Shown: one piece after another, positions 18,523-26,805 of the stretch | How positions within the stretch are numbered: position 1 is the first letter of the stretch | How the letters are laid out: each line of letters starts with the position of its first letter | From: Methylomonas koyamae | GTDB taxonomy: Bacteria; Pseudomonadota; Gammaproteobacteria; Methylococcales; Methylomonadaceae | Assembly (NCBI RefSeq): GCF_019669905.1 | Contig: NZ_AP019777.1 | Span: 1,550,001 to 1,614,000, forward strand | Reading direction: 5' to 3' | Length of the DNA stretch: 64,000 bases | Translations under genes and position numbers: made by a program | The notes under the pieces: model-generated | Database searches by the model: none | What the model saw: only the letters and a program-made list of their open reading frames with translations | Told to the model about the DNA's origin: nothing

Positions 18523-18719
18523 AGTGAAAACTTAGCTCGGAGTAAAGAACGGTAGCTTGTCGCGAGGCCATGGTTGCACACCGCCGCGGCCCGAATTGTG
18601 TCGGCCTTCCGAAAATTGGCCGGAAGGGGTATCCAAGTTCGATACGCAAGACGACACACCGCGGCGCGAACGGCTGCAGATTACCGTTGGCCGCGGATTT
18701 GTCAACGCACACCCGGCGC

Positions 18720-19388
18720 TTAAGCCGACTGCATCCGTGCCAGGTATTGTTGCAATTTTTGGGCGACGATGGCCTCGTAATGCCGTCTCAGCACAGAGTC
18801 GGACGGTTTGACCGGCAGTTCGCTTTCGATCTGGTTGGCCAGGCGGGCCAAGAAATGCCGCCGTAGCACCGAATCTTGCGGAATGCCGGGTTCTGCGGCC
18901 ACCGCTACCGTCGCCGGCGCGCAGGATTCGGCCTCCGTCCTGATTGGCCGGTTTTCGGCGATTCGCGCTGGGGCCGAATAGGCGCCGTGCGCGGCGGCGT
19001 AATGGCGGCGCAACACCGAATCGGTCGGATACGGGTTGGCCAGCGCTTCCTTCTCTGCCAATTTGGCGGCTTGGTAGTGGCGGCGTAATACCGAGTCTTC
19101 GGGCTCACGTTCGGTATTGGCCGTAACCGCCGGAGCCAGGCTTGGTTCTGCTTGCCTAATAGCCGGCGCGGGTGCCGGTGCCGGTGCCGGTGCAGGGATT
19201 GGTGCTGCGGGCGCCGCTTCGGTTCTGGTTTGCGGAATTGCCTGATCGGATTTGATCGGCGCTTGCGGCGGCTGCGATGTTATCGCCGATGTGGCGGCCC
19301 GGACCTTGCGGCGATGGCGGAAGAAGGCCCAAATAGCAATGCCCAATAGCAGCAGCGATATGCCGAGAATCGATAAAGTTTCCAACAT
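18720..19388 (-). CDS. Membrane-anchored protein with four DSVLRRHY repeats
   Basis: A 222-residue protein of unrecognised family. ATG 19388 is chosen for its AAAGGGG ribosome binding site and because a membrane helix starts at once (residues 5-22), followed by a basic stop-transfer stretch FRHRRKVR. Residues 57-78 form a Pro-Ala linker. The rest carries four copies of the octapeptide DSVLRRHY or DSVLRRHF at 98-105, 123-130, 172-179 and 197-204, spaced 25, 49 and 25 residues. Topology predicts a cytoplasmic C-terminal region. The repeats look like short linear binding motifs for a partner; no function can be assigned. Confidence 0.75.
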   Translation of the reverse strand: MLETLSILGISLLLLGIAIWAFFRHRRKVRAATSAITSQPPQAPIKSDQAIPQTRTEAAPAAPIPAPAPAPAPAPAIRQAEPSLAPAVTANTEREPEDSVLRRHYQAAKLAEKEALANPYPTDSVLRRHYAAAHGAYSAPARIAENRPIRTEAESCAPATVAVAAEPGIPQDSVLRRHFLARLANQIESELPVKPSDSVLRRHYEAIVAQKLQQYLARMQSA

Positions 19389-19679
19389 GACGGTCCCCTT
19401 TGAAAGAGTGTTGTTATTTACAAAGCCGGCCCGGTTTCCCGACTGGGCGCGCTGTGTGTTTTTGTAGTGGCTGCCCGGCATCCGCAAGCAGCGCGGCCGT
19501 CGCCGGCACCGGGGCGAAGTCCGGGATGCCGTTGCGCTGGCCCGCTCCGATTTATAGCATAATTCGTTGAAATAGTTGATTTTGGCCGGGTTTGGCTCGG
19601 CTTAGTGACGCGGTCGCGGTTATCGGCGGCCGGGTTCGGTACAATAGCCGCCTTTTTATCCCGCACCCCTGGTTTGTTA

Positions 19680-20465
19680 ATGACTGATTCAATTATCTAC
19701 GCGCTGGACTTCGACGGCGTGATTTGCGACAGCGCACTGGAAACCGCGCTGACCGGCTGGAAAGCCGCTGCCACAATTTGGAGCGGCATGGCCGAAACCG
19801 CTCCGCCGGAATTGGTCGAGCAATTCCGCGCGGTGCGCCCGATCATAGAAACCGGCTACGAAGCCATCCTGGTGATTCGGCTGTTGCATGCGGGCGAAAC
19901 TATCGAGTCGATTTACGCCGGTTACGGCGAAAAGGCGCAAGCCTTAATGGCGGAAGCCGGTTTGACGGTGGCGGGCTTGAAACAGTTGTTCGGCGATACC
20001 CGCGACCAATGGATAGCCGAAGACAGAGCGGGTTGGATTGCCGTGAATCCGCTGTTCGCCGGCATGGCCGAAAAACTGCGCCGTTTGGGTAGGGACCATG
20101 TCTGGTACGTGGTTACCACCAAGCAGGAACGTTTCGTCAAGAAAATCCTGACTGCGAACGATATCGAACTGGCCCCCGACCGCATCTTCGGTTTGGATCG
20201 AAATATGAGTAAGCCGGAGGTATTGAAAGGGTTGCAGCGCTCGCACCCCGGCCGGCCGCTCTATTTTGTCGAAGATCGGCTACCCTCGCTGCAGAACGTA
20301 CGCAAGCATGCCGAGTTGGCCGATTTACGGCTCGGCTTTGCCTTGTGGGGTTACAACCTGCCGCAGGACAAAGCGTTGGCCGAGGCCGAAGGCTGCCGGC
20401 CGCTGCTGCTAGAAAACTTCCTCGAGAACGCAGCCGGATTCGGCGACGCCTGCAAGCCGGATTAA
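19680..20465 (+). CDS. HAD-superfamily hydrolase
   Basis: A 261-residue phosphatase-like protein. HAD motif I is DFDGVICDS near residue 10, motif II WYVVTTKQERF near 144, the conserved Lys is in MSKPEVLKG, and motif IV is YFVEDRLPS. The cap region lies between motifs I and II. ATG 19680 fits the family N-terminus better than the upstream start at 19605. It overlaps the convergent porin gene by 4 bases. The substrate is unknown; similarity in look is to cyanobacterial/methanotroph HAD proteins rather than phosphoglycolate phosphatase. Confidence 0.85.
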   Translation: MTDSIIYALDFDGVICDSALETALTGWKAAATIWSGMAETAPPELVEQFRAVRPIIETGYEAILVIRLLHAGETIESIYAGYGEKAQALMAEAGLTVAGLKQLFGDTRDQWIAEDRAGWIAVNPLFAGMAEKLRRLGRDHVWYVVTTKQERFVKKILTANDIELAPDRIFGLDRNMSKPEVLKGLQRSHPGRPLYFVEDRLPSLQNVRKHAELADLRLGFALWGYNLPQDKALAEAEGCRPLLLENFLENAAGFGDACKPD

Positions 20466-21949
20466 AACCTGAGCAGGCTTTGCAGGTAAAAATAATCGGT
20501 ATCCGGGGTGCGCGGTGCGGACGGCGCGATTCTGGCGAATTCGCCTTTGAACAAATGGCTCCAGCCGGTTTCGAAATTCAGGCTGCTGTTCACGTCCCAG
20601 CGCGTCGTCAATTCCAATTGTTGGCCGACCGAATCGCCGCTGCGGCCGGTTTTATCCTGCAAGCCGGTGCCGGCCCAACTGTCGGTCGGCGAGGCTAGCC
20701 AGAACAAGCGGTGCGACACCGATGCCTGGACATCGCCACGCGGCGAAAACGTGATTCGAGCGCCGGGCGAGTTGACGTTGGTGCGAGCGAACGCACCGTA
20801 AATGCCGGTGGCGCCGAACTCGAACCGGCGAGCGCCGTAAAGGGTATCGAACCGTTGCTCTTTATTGTCATTCGGATTGTCGTCGCCGCTGGCGTAATCG
20901 TATTCCAGTGTCAGATGCGGGGACCAGGGCGCATCGAAACTGTAGCCGACATCGGCGTGCTGGTACCAGGCGCTGTGCTGTTGGTCCAAGCCGTCGCGGG
21001 CGCCGCTGGTCGCTCTGACCGTGCCGAACTGGCCGATCGTCTCCAATTGAAAGTCGAAACTGGACTTGGCCGGCTTGCTGAATAGCCGGGCTCCCGGCGT
21101 GAAATAGCGGCGGTTGCGGGTCGGATTGCGGATACTGTCGCCTTCGTCCAGATGGTACAAATAAATTTCGGCGCTGGTGTTACCTAGCAAATTGTAAAGC
21201 TCCAAGAACCCGCCGGAAAACCAGGTGTGGGTGTCTTCCTCGTCGAATTCGTGAGTTTCCTCGAGCAAATCTAATGCAGCGGTCGGATAGCGGTTGACCG
21301 GCATCGTGACGAAGCCGGTGAATTGCCAAGCGTTGTAGTCCAGCAGCCGCAATTTAACGCCGGTAAAGGTGTTGATCGTATTGCGCATCGCGTTGCGCGC
21401 CACCAGGCGCCGGCTGCCCAGATTCAGGGTTTGGCGGCCGGCCACTACTTCGAAACCGAGACCGCTGTAGAAAATATTCTGCTTGGCCCAGGCCAGATAG
21501 CCCTGGATGAAATCGGCCTGGTCGGCGTGGGTGTTGTTAATGCCGGAACCGCTGTCGGCTGCCAGCGCTCGGGCATCCAGAAATTCCGCGCCAAGGCGGA
21601 AGGCATCGAAACCGGCCTGCAGCCAAAGGTCGCTTTGCAGTGCGATTTGCTGGTCGCCGCCTTTGCCGTTGGCTTTGAAGGCGTTATCCAGCGTTTCGTA
21701 GCGGGTACGCTGCTCCAGTCCGACCGATAGCCATTTCGGCAAGCCGAGGCTGTCGTGCAGATTCCAGACCGGCTTTTCGTATTTGTCGTTGCCCAGTAAG
21801 GCGTCCGGCATTTGGCTGGAAAAAACGGCAAACGGCGGCCGGCTGTAGCTTTTCTTCTCGGCGGCTTGCGCTACGGTCGCGGTGCCGGCCAGGTAAATGC
21901 CGCCGACGGCGATAGCCGCCCACGTGTTGCAGACTGGTAAGGGTTTCAT
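20462..21949 (-). CDS. Alginate export family outer-membrane porin
   Basis: A 495-residue protein with a signal peptide (cut after about VAQA) and a C-terminal part made of alternating aromatic/polar beta strands ending in YLQSLLRF, the terminal Phe typical of outer-membrane barrels. The region SVGLEQRTRYETLDNAF and VVAGRQTLNLGSRRL match the alginate-export (AlgE-like) porin family. No alginate synthesis genes are nearby, so the passenger is unknown; in many bacteria such proteins act as general anion or polysaccharide porins. Confidence 0.8.
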   Translation of the reverse strand: MKPLPVCNTWAAIAVGGIYLAGTATVAQAAEKKSYSRPPFAVFSSQMPDALLGNDKYEKPVWNLHDSLGLPKWLSVGLEQRTRYETLDNAFKANGKGGDQQIALQSDLWLQAGFDAFRLGAEFLDARALAADSGSGINNTHADQADFIQGYLAWAKQNIFYSGLGFEVVAGRQTLNLGSRRLVARNAMRNTINTFTGVKLRLLDYNAWQFTGFVTMPVNRYPTAALDLLEETHEFDEEDTHTWFSGGFLELYNLLGNTSAEIYLYHLDEGDSIRNPTRNRRYFTPGARLFSKPAKSSFDFQLETIGQFGTVRATSGARDGLDQQHSAWYQHADVGYSFDAPWSPHLTLEYDYASGDDNPNDNKEQRFDTLYGARRFEFGATGIYGAFARTNVNSPGARITFSPRGDVQASVSHRLFWLASPTDSWAGTGLQDKTGRSGDSVGQQLELTTRWDVNSSLNFETGWSHLFKGEFARIAPSAPRTPDTDYFYLQSLLRF

Positions 21950-22343
21950 GGTTCAACCGGATATCGAAGTTAATACGCTGCGCGTGCAGTAGTGCTAGAC
22001 ATCGACTTGCCGGAGCGGGCTTACGCTTCGGCCAGATAAAATCTCCGGCTAGCTTACTTGCCGTTATGTGCTCATGTAAATAACGAAAATGCGGGACTAT
22101 ATAATTCGGCTCAGGCAACAATGGCTGTCGGCAGCGGTAGCCAATTGCCTGCGAATCATTGTCGTATGCGTAATTGAATTGGCGCCGGCTCCTATGCCTA
22201 CGGCCGAGCGAGGCCTCTGCAAATCCGGCGCGGCGTAGGCCTGTCTTAGTAGCCGGGCCACCAGCGCCAGGCGCTGTTCGGCCGGCTCAGCCCTTTGTAT
22301 GGTCGTAAATGCTACACAGGCGGCGGCGCGAGTCCGAAGCCAA
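21950..22343. other. Intergenic region between porin gene and nif-type promoter
   Basis: About 390 bases with no supported gene. It should hold the promoter of the minus-strand porin, which I cannot identify. The NifA-type site and sigma-54 promoter of the plus-strand operon lie beyond its right end. Confidence 0.5.
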
Positions 22344-22359
22344 TGTCGGTTTTGCGACA
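22344..22359 (+). promoter_or_regulatory. NifA-type upstream activator sequence
   Basis: TGT at 22344-22346, ten bases, then ACA at 22357-22359: an exact match to the TGT-N10-ACA NifA binding consensus. It sits about 110 bases upstream of a sigma-54 promoter, the usual spacing for DNA looping by NifA. Confidence 0.65.
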
Positions 22360-22454
22360 ATGTCGGCCGTTTCTATGCCGAATTGGTTGGTTTTGCCGCC
22401 GCACACTACGGACGTCGCCCGAATAATCTCAATCTCGATAAGAGTTTAACAAGC

Positions 22455-22470
22455 TGGCAAGCCTCTTGCT
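22455..22470 (+). promoter_or_regulatory. Sigma-54 promoter (-24/-12)
   Basis: TGGCAAGCCTCTTGCT matches the consensus TGGCACG-N4-TTGCW with one mismatch; the GG and GC elements have the required 12-base step. Transcription would start near 22481, about 38 bases before the first gene, which has an AGGAGA ribosome binding site. Confidence 0.75.
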
Positions 22471-22518
22471 TTGTTCCCAAGTAACACGATTCCATTCATG
22501 CGACAGGAGACTTTTCCG

Positions 22519-23094
22519 ATGTTACTCGAGAGCTACGACAGCCAAGGCCTTTTAAACATTACTTCCGTGCTGGGCAAGACCAGCATGGCCGGAGTTTCGG
22601 CCTGGCGCGGCGATCTGGTATTGGTCGAAGGCGTAATGCGCGAGGGCGCCACCAATCCCAACGACCGCAATCCGCCCAAGCTGCTGATCCATCAAGCCGC
22701 GATGTTGGCCGATAACGAAAAAATCCTGTTCATTAACGGCATGGTTTACCTGCTGGATTCGCTGGAAGCGTTTGTCGAGAAATACAAATCTGCGCTGACT
22801 CCGGAAACCCTGGCGTTGATTTACGTAGAAAACATCGCCGGCAATCTGGAAGTCGAAATCGGCGGCGTCAAGTTCAAATTACTGCCTTACAGCGAAGGCA
22901 TGGTCTGGAACGAAACCATGGAATTGCTCTACATCGAAAAATCCGACCTGAAAGGCCAGTCGGCAGAAGATAAGGTGGTAACCGTTTACGAATCCGCCAA
23001 AGGTTTCAAATTCAAAGCGGAAACGGTGGATTACCCAACGGCGTTGGGCAAAACCATCGAAGTCAAGCGCGAAGCCAGCTACGGTCCGGTATAA
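22519..23094 (+). CDS. Uncharacterised protein, first gene of a nif-type operon
   Basis: A 191-residue soluble protein that I do not recognise. ATG 22519 is used (AGGAGA 8 bases upstream). Its composition is acidic, with no Cys, no signal and no membrane segment; the segment from about 30 to 130 has beta-rich patterns (WRGDLVLVEGVM, LEVEIGGVKFKLLPY). It leads the operon with a rhodanese and a NafY-like protein behind a sigma-54 promoter and NifA-type site, so a part in nitrogenase or cofactor maturation is inferred from context. The absence of Cys argues against an iron-sulfur role. Confidence 0.7.
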   Translation: MLLESYDSQGLLNITSVLGKTSMAGVSAWRGDLVLVEGVMREGATNPNDRNPPKLLIHQAAMLADNEKILFINGMVYLLDSLEAFVEKYKSALTPETLALIYVENIAGNLEVEIGGVKFKLLPYSEGMVWNETMELLYIEKSDLKGQSAEDKVVTVYESAKGFKFKAETVDYPTALGKTIEVKREASYGPV

Positions 23095-23122
23095 CGCGGC
23101 TTGATCCAGATTGGGAGCGAGC

Positions 23123-23437
23123 ATGAAAAACTTTAAAACGGTTTCCGTCGCCGAATCGGAGCAATTGATAGCCGCGCAGCAGCCGATGATTCTGGATTGC
23201 CGCGACTTGAAGGATTACCGGGCCGGCCACATCGAAAACGCCATGCACGTGCACGAACAACTGCGCGATTCCCTGCTGCGCAAGGCCGATAAAACCAAGC
23301 CGCTGCTGATTTATTGCTATTACGGCCACGCCAGCGAACATTTGGCTGAAATGTTCGGCGATTTCGGCTTCCAAGCGGTTTACAGTCTGGCCGGCGGTTA
23401 TGCCGACTGGAAAGAGCAGCACAAACTTGAAAGGTGA
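23123..23437 (+). CDS. Single-domain rhodanese (sulfurtransferase)
   Basis: A 104-residue single rhodanese domain. LDCRDLKDYRAGHIENAMHV is the family N-terminal signature and the active-site loop is CYYGHAS with the catalytic Cys. ATG 23123 has GGGAG upstream. It carries persulfide sulfur between donors and acceptors; in this operon the likely use is sulfur supply for nitrogenase metal clusters. Four bases separate it from the NafY-like gene. Confidence 0.88.
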   Translation: MKNFKTVSVAESEQLIAAQQPMILDCRDLKDYRAGHIENAMHVHEQLRDSLLRKADKTKPLLIYCYYGHASEHLAEMFGDFGFQAVYSLAGGYADWKEQHKLER

Positions 23438-23441
23438 GGCT

Positions 23442-24149
23442 ATGGAACAATTATCACGAGATTTGGCGTTACGGATTGCGTTGGCGTCGCGCGTGCTGCC
23501 CGGCGTCGATGTGGCGACGCTGATCGGCATCTTGCACGAAAAGGCCGGCTCGCCGCTGACGGACGAGAAGTTGAAGTCGATTACTGTGACTAACTTAAAA
23601 ACCGGTATCGGCAGCCACGACGGCGAGGAGGATGGCGAGGACATCGATATCGGCCTGGCCAACATCAAACTGGCCGTGCGCTACCTGTGGGGCGAGGAAG
23701 ACGGCGACGAAGGTTTGCCGGAAATCATGCCTTACAAGGACGGCGATTTGCCGGAGTCGATCCGGGTCGCGATTGCGTCGAACAGCGGCGCATTATTGAA
23801 CGGCCATTTCGGCTCCTGCATCCGCTTCCTGGTGTACCAGTTGTCGCGCGACGACATGCGGCTGGTGGATATCCGCTCCACGGTCGATGCCGACACCGCC
23901 GACGACAAAAACCTGTTCCGCGCCGAACTGATCAAGGATTGCCATGTGCTGTTCGTGCAGTCGATCGGCGGTCCGGCTGCGGCCAAAGTGATCCGCGCCG
24001 ACATTTACCCGATCAAGATTCCGGACGTGATCGAAGCCACCGACCAACTGCGCGAATTCCAGAAAGTATTCGACGCGCCGCCGCCGTGGATGGCCAAGGC
24101 ATTGGGCAAGAGCGCTGAGGAGCGGAAGCGCTTCGTGGCGCAGGAATAA
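23442..24149 (+). CDS. nafY: NafY/NifX-type iron-molybdenum cofactor-binding protein
   Basis: A 235-residue protein. The C-terminal half (about 105-220) is a dinitrogenase iron-molybdenum cofactor domain with GHFGSCIRFLVYQLS and later QSIGGPAAAKVIRADIYPIKI; the N-terminal part (about 1-80) is the helical extension of NafY-type proteins. Such proteins hold FeMo-co or its precursor and keep apo-dinitrogenase ready. ATG 23442 has AAGGTGAGG upstream. Last gene of the sigma-54 operon; only 24 bases separate it from the end of the convergent histidine kinase gene. Confidence 0.88.
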   Translation: MEQLSRDLALRIALASRVLPGVDVATLIGILHEKAGSPLTDEKLKSITVTNLKTGIGSHDGEEDGEDIDIGLANIKLAVRYLWGEEDGDEGLPEIMPYKDGDLPESIRVAIASNSGALLNGHFGSCIRFLVYQLSRDDMRLVDIRSTVDADTADDKNLFRAELIKDCHVLFVQSIGGPAAAKVIRADIYPIKIPDVIEATDQLREFQKVFDAPPPWMAKALGKSAEERKRFVAQE

Positions 24150-24173
24150 CGGGTCAGGCCGCCGGCGACGCGC

Positions 24174-25487
24174 TTAACGGCGCAATTGCCGGTTTAGCCG
24201 TACCACAAACTCGGTACCCTGTCCGGTTTCGCTGGCGAAGCTCAGCGAGCCGCCGTGTTGTTGGTTGACGATGCGGTAGGCGATATGTAGGCCTTGGCCG
24301 CTGCCTTTGCCGAAGTCCTTGGTCGTGAAGAACGGGTCGAAGATGCGGTCGCGAATCGGTTCCGGGATACCCGGCCCGTTGTCGGCAATCCGGATTTCGA
24401 CGCAATCGCCGACCGCCGCGGTGCGGATCACGATTTTACCGCCGCCTTTTTTGCCGTCCTCGATCGCTTGCGCGGCGTTGACGATGATGTTCAAAAATAC
24501 CTGGGCCAATTCTCCCGGGAAGCATTCGATAGCCGGCACGTCGCCGAAATCGGTTTCGACTTCCGCCACATATTTGTAGCTGTTGCGGGCAATCAGCAAC
24601 GTATTCTCCAGCGCCAGATTCACGTTGACCCAGCCGGCGTTGCTTTGTCCGCTATGCGAGAACCCTTTCATGGCTTGCACGATACGGACGATTTGAGAAA
24701 TGCCTTCCAACGATTGGGCGATGGCTAGCGGCGCGTCTTCCAGGATAAACGCCAGATCGGCCTGTTGTTCCAATTGGTCGATCAATTGCCGATGCTCGCC
24801 CTGTGCCGCGAGTAATTTGCGGTACTGTTCCAGCAGGTGGGTAACGCTGGCGAAGAAATCGCCGATGGCTTGCAGATTGTCGCCGACGTATTGCGCCGGC
24901 GTGTTAATTTCGTGGGCAATGCCAGCGGCAAGCTGGCCGACCGCGGCCAGTTTTTCGGCTTGCAGCAGGTTTTTGTTGGCTTGTTCGATGGCCTGGGTGC
25001 GCAGCTCGATTTGTTGCTCCATATAGCGCATCACATTGTGCGACTGCCATTTGCGCAACGCGGCGTGGATTATCTGGCGCAATTCCAGGTCGCTGAACGG
25101 TTTTTCCAAGATCAACAACTGGTCGCTTTCGCCCAATTTCGCGGCAATTTGTTCCCAGCTCAGCTCCTGGCCGGCACAACATAACACGACATGCAGGTCG
25201 GCATCGGCTTGCCACAGACTGCGGATCAGATCCAAGCCTTGGGCGTCCGGCAGGCTGTTTTCGACCAATGCCAGCTGGAAAACTTGTCCGGACTTGATGC
25301 CTCCGCGAATAGCGGCAGTCGCTTCAGCCGCGCTGGAGCAGCCCAGAAACTGATAACTCAGGTTTTCCGCAGCGGATTGCAACGATGCTTGGGCGCTGCC
25401 GTTGAACATCGCGTCGAGCCGGTTGCGCAAGTCAGGATTCGGGGCGACCGCCAGGATTTTGGAAGGGTCTTCGGCTTCGATAAACAT
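24174..25487 (-). CDS. Histidine kinase with a degenerate N-terminal receiver
   Basis: A 437-residue cytoplasmic kinase. Residues about 10-145 fold as a receiver but lack the acidic pair at the start (LAVAPNPD) and have Glu in place of the phosphoryl-accepting Asp ([10 protein letters not shown]), while the conserved Lys is kept (ILEKPFS). A coiled linker (about 150-180) leads to the H-box [15 protein letters not shown] and a HATPase domain ([26 protein letters not shown]). GGAG lies upstream of ATG 25487. It is the third gene of an operon with two response-regulator outputs and may phosphorylate their receivers. Confidence 0.88.
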   Translation of the reverse strand: MFIEAEDPSKILAVAPNPDLRNRLDAMFNGSAQASLQSAAENLSYQFLGCSSAAEATAAIRGGIKSGQVFQLALVENSLPDAQGLDLIRSLWQADADLHVVLCCAGQELSWEQIAAKLGESDQLLILEKPFSDLELRQIIHAALRKWQSHNVMRYMEQQIELRTQAIEQANKNLLQAEKLAAVGQLAAGIAHEINTPAQYVGDNLQAIGDFFASVTHLLEQYRKLLAAQGEHRQLIDQLEQQADLAFILEDAPLAIAQSLEGISQIVRIVQAMKGFSHSGQSNAGWVNVNLALENTLLIARNSYKYVAEVETDFGDVPAIECFPGELAQVFLNIIVNAAQAIEDGKKGGGKIVIRTAAVGDCVEIRIADNGPGIPEPIRDRIFDPFFTTKDFGKGSGQGLHIAYRIVNQQHGGSLSFASETGQGTEFVVRLNRQLRR

Positions 25488-25563
25488 GTTCAGGCTCCGA
25501 GGTTGCGCGGCTTGGCAGCGGAGCCCGCTTGCGCTGCTTTAAGGGAAAAACCGGCGCTCGCGC

Positions 25564-26790
25564 TCATCGGATCGTCAGAGCCCGGCAAATACGCGGTAAA
25601 TTGACTTCGGCCATCGAGATGTCGTCCGTTTGCGGCTGATGCTGTTGGTGGTTGCGCAATTGCGCAACCACCCGATCGATACGCCTTGCTGCAGTAGGGG
25701 CGGCCGCCAGCGCGTGCTTTAAAGCCTCGGCCCCGAACAAGCCGAGACCGGCGCCGATTTGGTCGGTAACGCCGTCGCTGTAGAGAAACACCGACTCGAT
25801 CCCGCCGATGTCGTAGTCGGCGATGGTGCCGATCAGGCCGGCGTCGGCGGCAATGCCGAGCGGCAGATTTGCGGAGTGCACTTTATCGGCGATGCGGCCC
25901 TGCTTGTCCAAAAAGTAAATATCCGGCATGCCGCCGTTCCACACCTGTAACCGGCCCGCGGCCAAATCCAACACCATCAGCGCGGCCGCACAAAACAAAC
26001 CGGTCGGTAATTTACGGCACATTTTCCGGTTAATGATAGAGGCCAACTCGTGCAAGGGCGGACGGTCCGGACATTGTGCGTCGAAAATTTCGGTGACCAG
26101 TAATCCGCCCAGCGCCGATTGCAAACCGTGGCCGGTCAAATCGCCCATCATCAGATAAAACGCCTGGCCGTCGCGGCTGACGGCGTTCAGGATGAAATCG
26201 CCGCCCACCGCCTCCTTGGCCGAGATGAAAAAGTCCAGGCCGTTCGGCACTTGGTAACCGTATTTGCCGAATTTGCTGCAAACGATTTTGGCGGTCTCCA
26301 GCTCGTGTTCCAGCAGCGCCTGTTTTTCGGCCAATTCGGCGTTACGTTGCAGCAATTCCAGGTTTTTCTGTTCCAGTTGTTCGCTCAATTGGCGCTTGGC
26401 GACCACCAGCCGGTAGTGCGCCAGCGCGTCGGCAATGATTTTTTTGGTGACCTCCATCGGGCAAGGTTTGGGCAAGTAGCGAAAGATGTGGGCTTCGTTG
26501 ATCGCTTTGATGGCGACGTCGATCTCGATGTTTCCGGTCAGCACAATTTGCACGCTGTCGGGCGATATCTCGCCGGCGCGCTGCAGAAACTCCAAACCGT
26601 TGGCGCCGGGCATGCTGTAATCGGACATGATCACGGCGATGTCGCGCTCGTGCTGCAGGATGCGCAGCGCGTCTGCGGCGGAACTTGCGGTAAACAATGC
26701 GAACTGCCGGCCCAGCGTGCGTCTGAACATGTCCAATATATTTTGCTCGTCATCTACGCACAGAATTTTGTCTTGTGATGTATCCGCCAT
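25564..26790 (-). CDS. Response regulator with PP2C (RsbU/SpoIIE-type) phosphatase
   Basis: A 408-residue protein: receiver at about 7-125 (CVDDEQNI, phospho-Asp in VIMSDYSMPGANG, Lys in LPKPC), a coiled coil at about 130-180, and a PPM/SpoIIE phosphatase at about 185-395 (AVGGDFILNAV, LMMGDLTGHGLQSAL, FLYSDGVTDQ, QTDDISM). Output is probably dephosphorylation of an anti-sigma antagonist or a similar partner, but none is encoded nearby. It lies 15 bases downstream of the HDOD gene. Confidence 0.92.
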   Translation of the reverse strand: MADTSQDKILCVDDEQNILDMFRRTLGRQFALFTASSAADALRILQHERDIAVIMSDYSMPGANGLEFLQRAGEISPDSVQIVLTGNIEIDVAIKAINEAHIFRYLPKPCPMEVTKKIIADALAHYRLVVAKRQLSEQLEQKNLELLQRNAELAEKQALLEHELETAKIVCSKFGKYGYQVPNGLDFFISAKEAVGGDFILNAVSRDGQAFYLMMGDLTGHGLQSALGGLLVTEIFDAQCPDRPPLHELASIINRKMCRKLPTGLFCAAALMVLDLAAGRLQVWNGGMPDIYFLDKQGRIADKVHSANLPLGIAADAGLIGTIADYDIGGIESVFLYSDGVTDQIGAGLGLFGAEALKHALAAAPTAARRIDRVVAQLRNHQQHQPQTDDISMAEVNLPRICRALTIR

Positions 26791-26805
26791 CTCTGTCTCC
26801 TACTC

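Noticed and set aside
19389..19679. Small gene in the gap between the DSVLRRHY gene and the HAD gene
   Set aside because: Short frames there lack ribosome binding sites and protein-like composition; a TACAAT box near 19640 may be the HAD promoter, but no -35 is evident.
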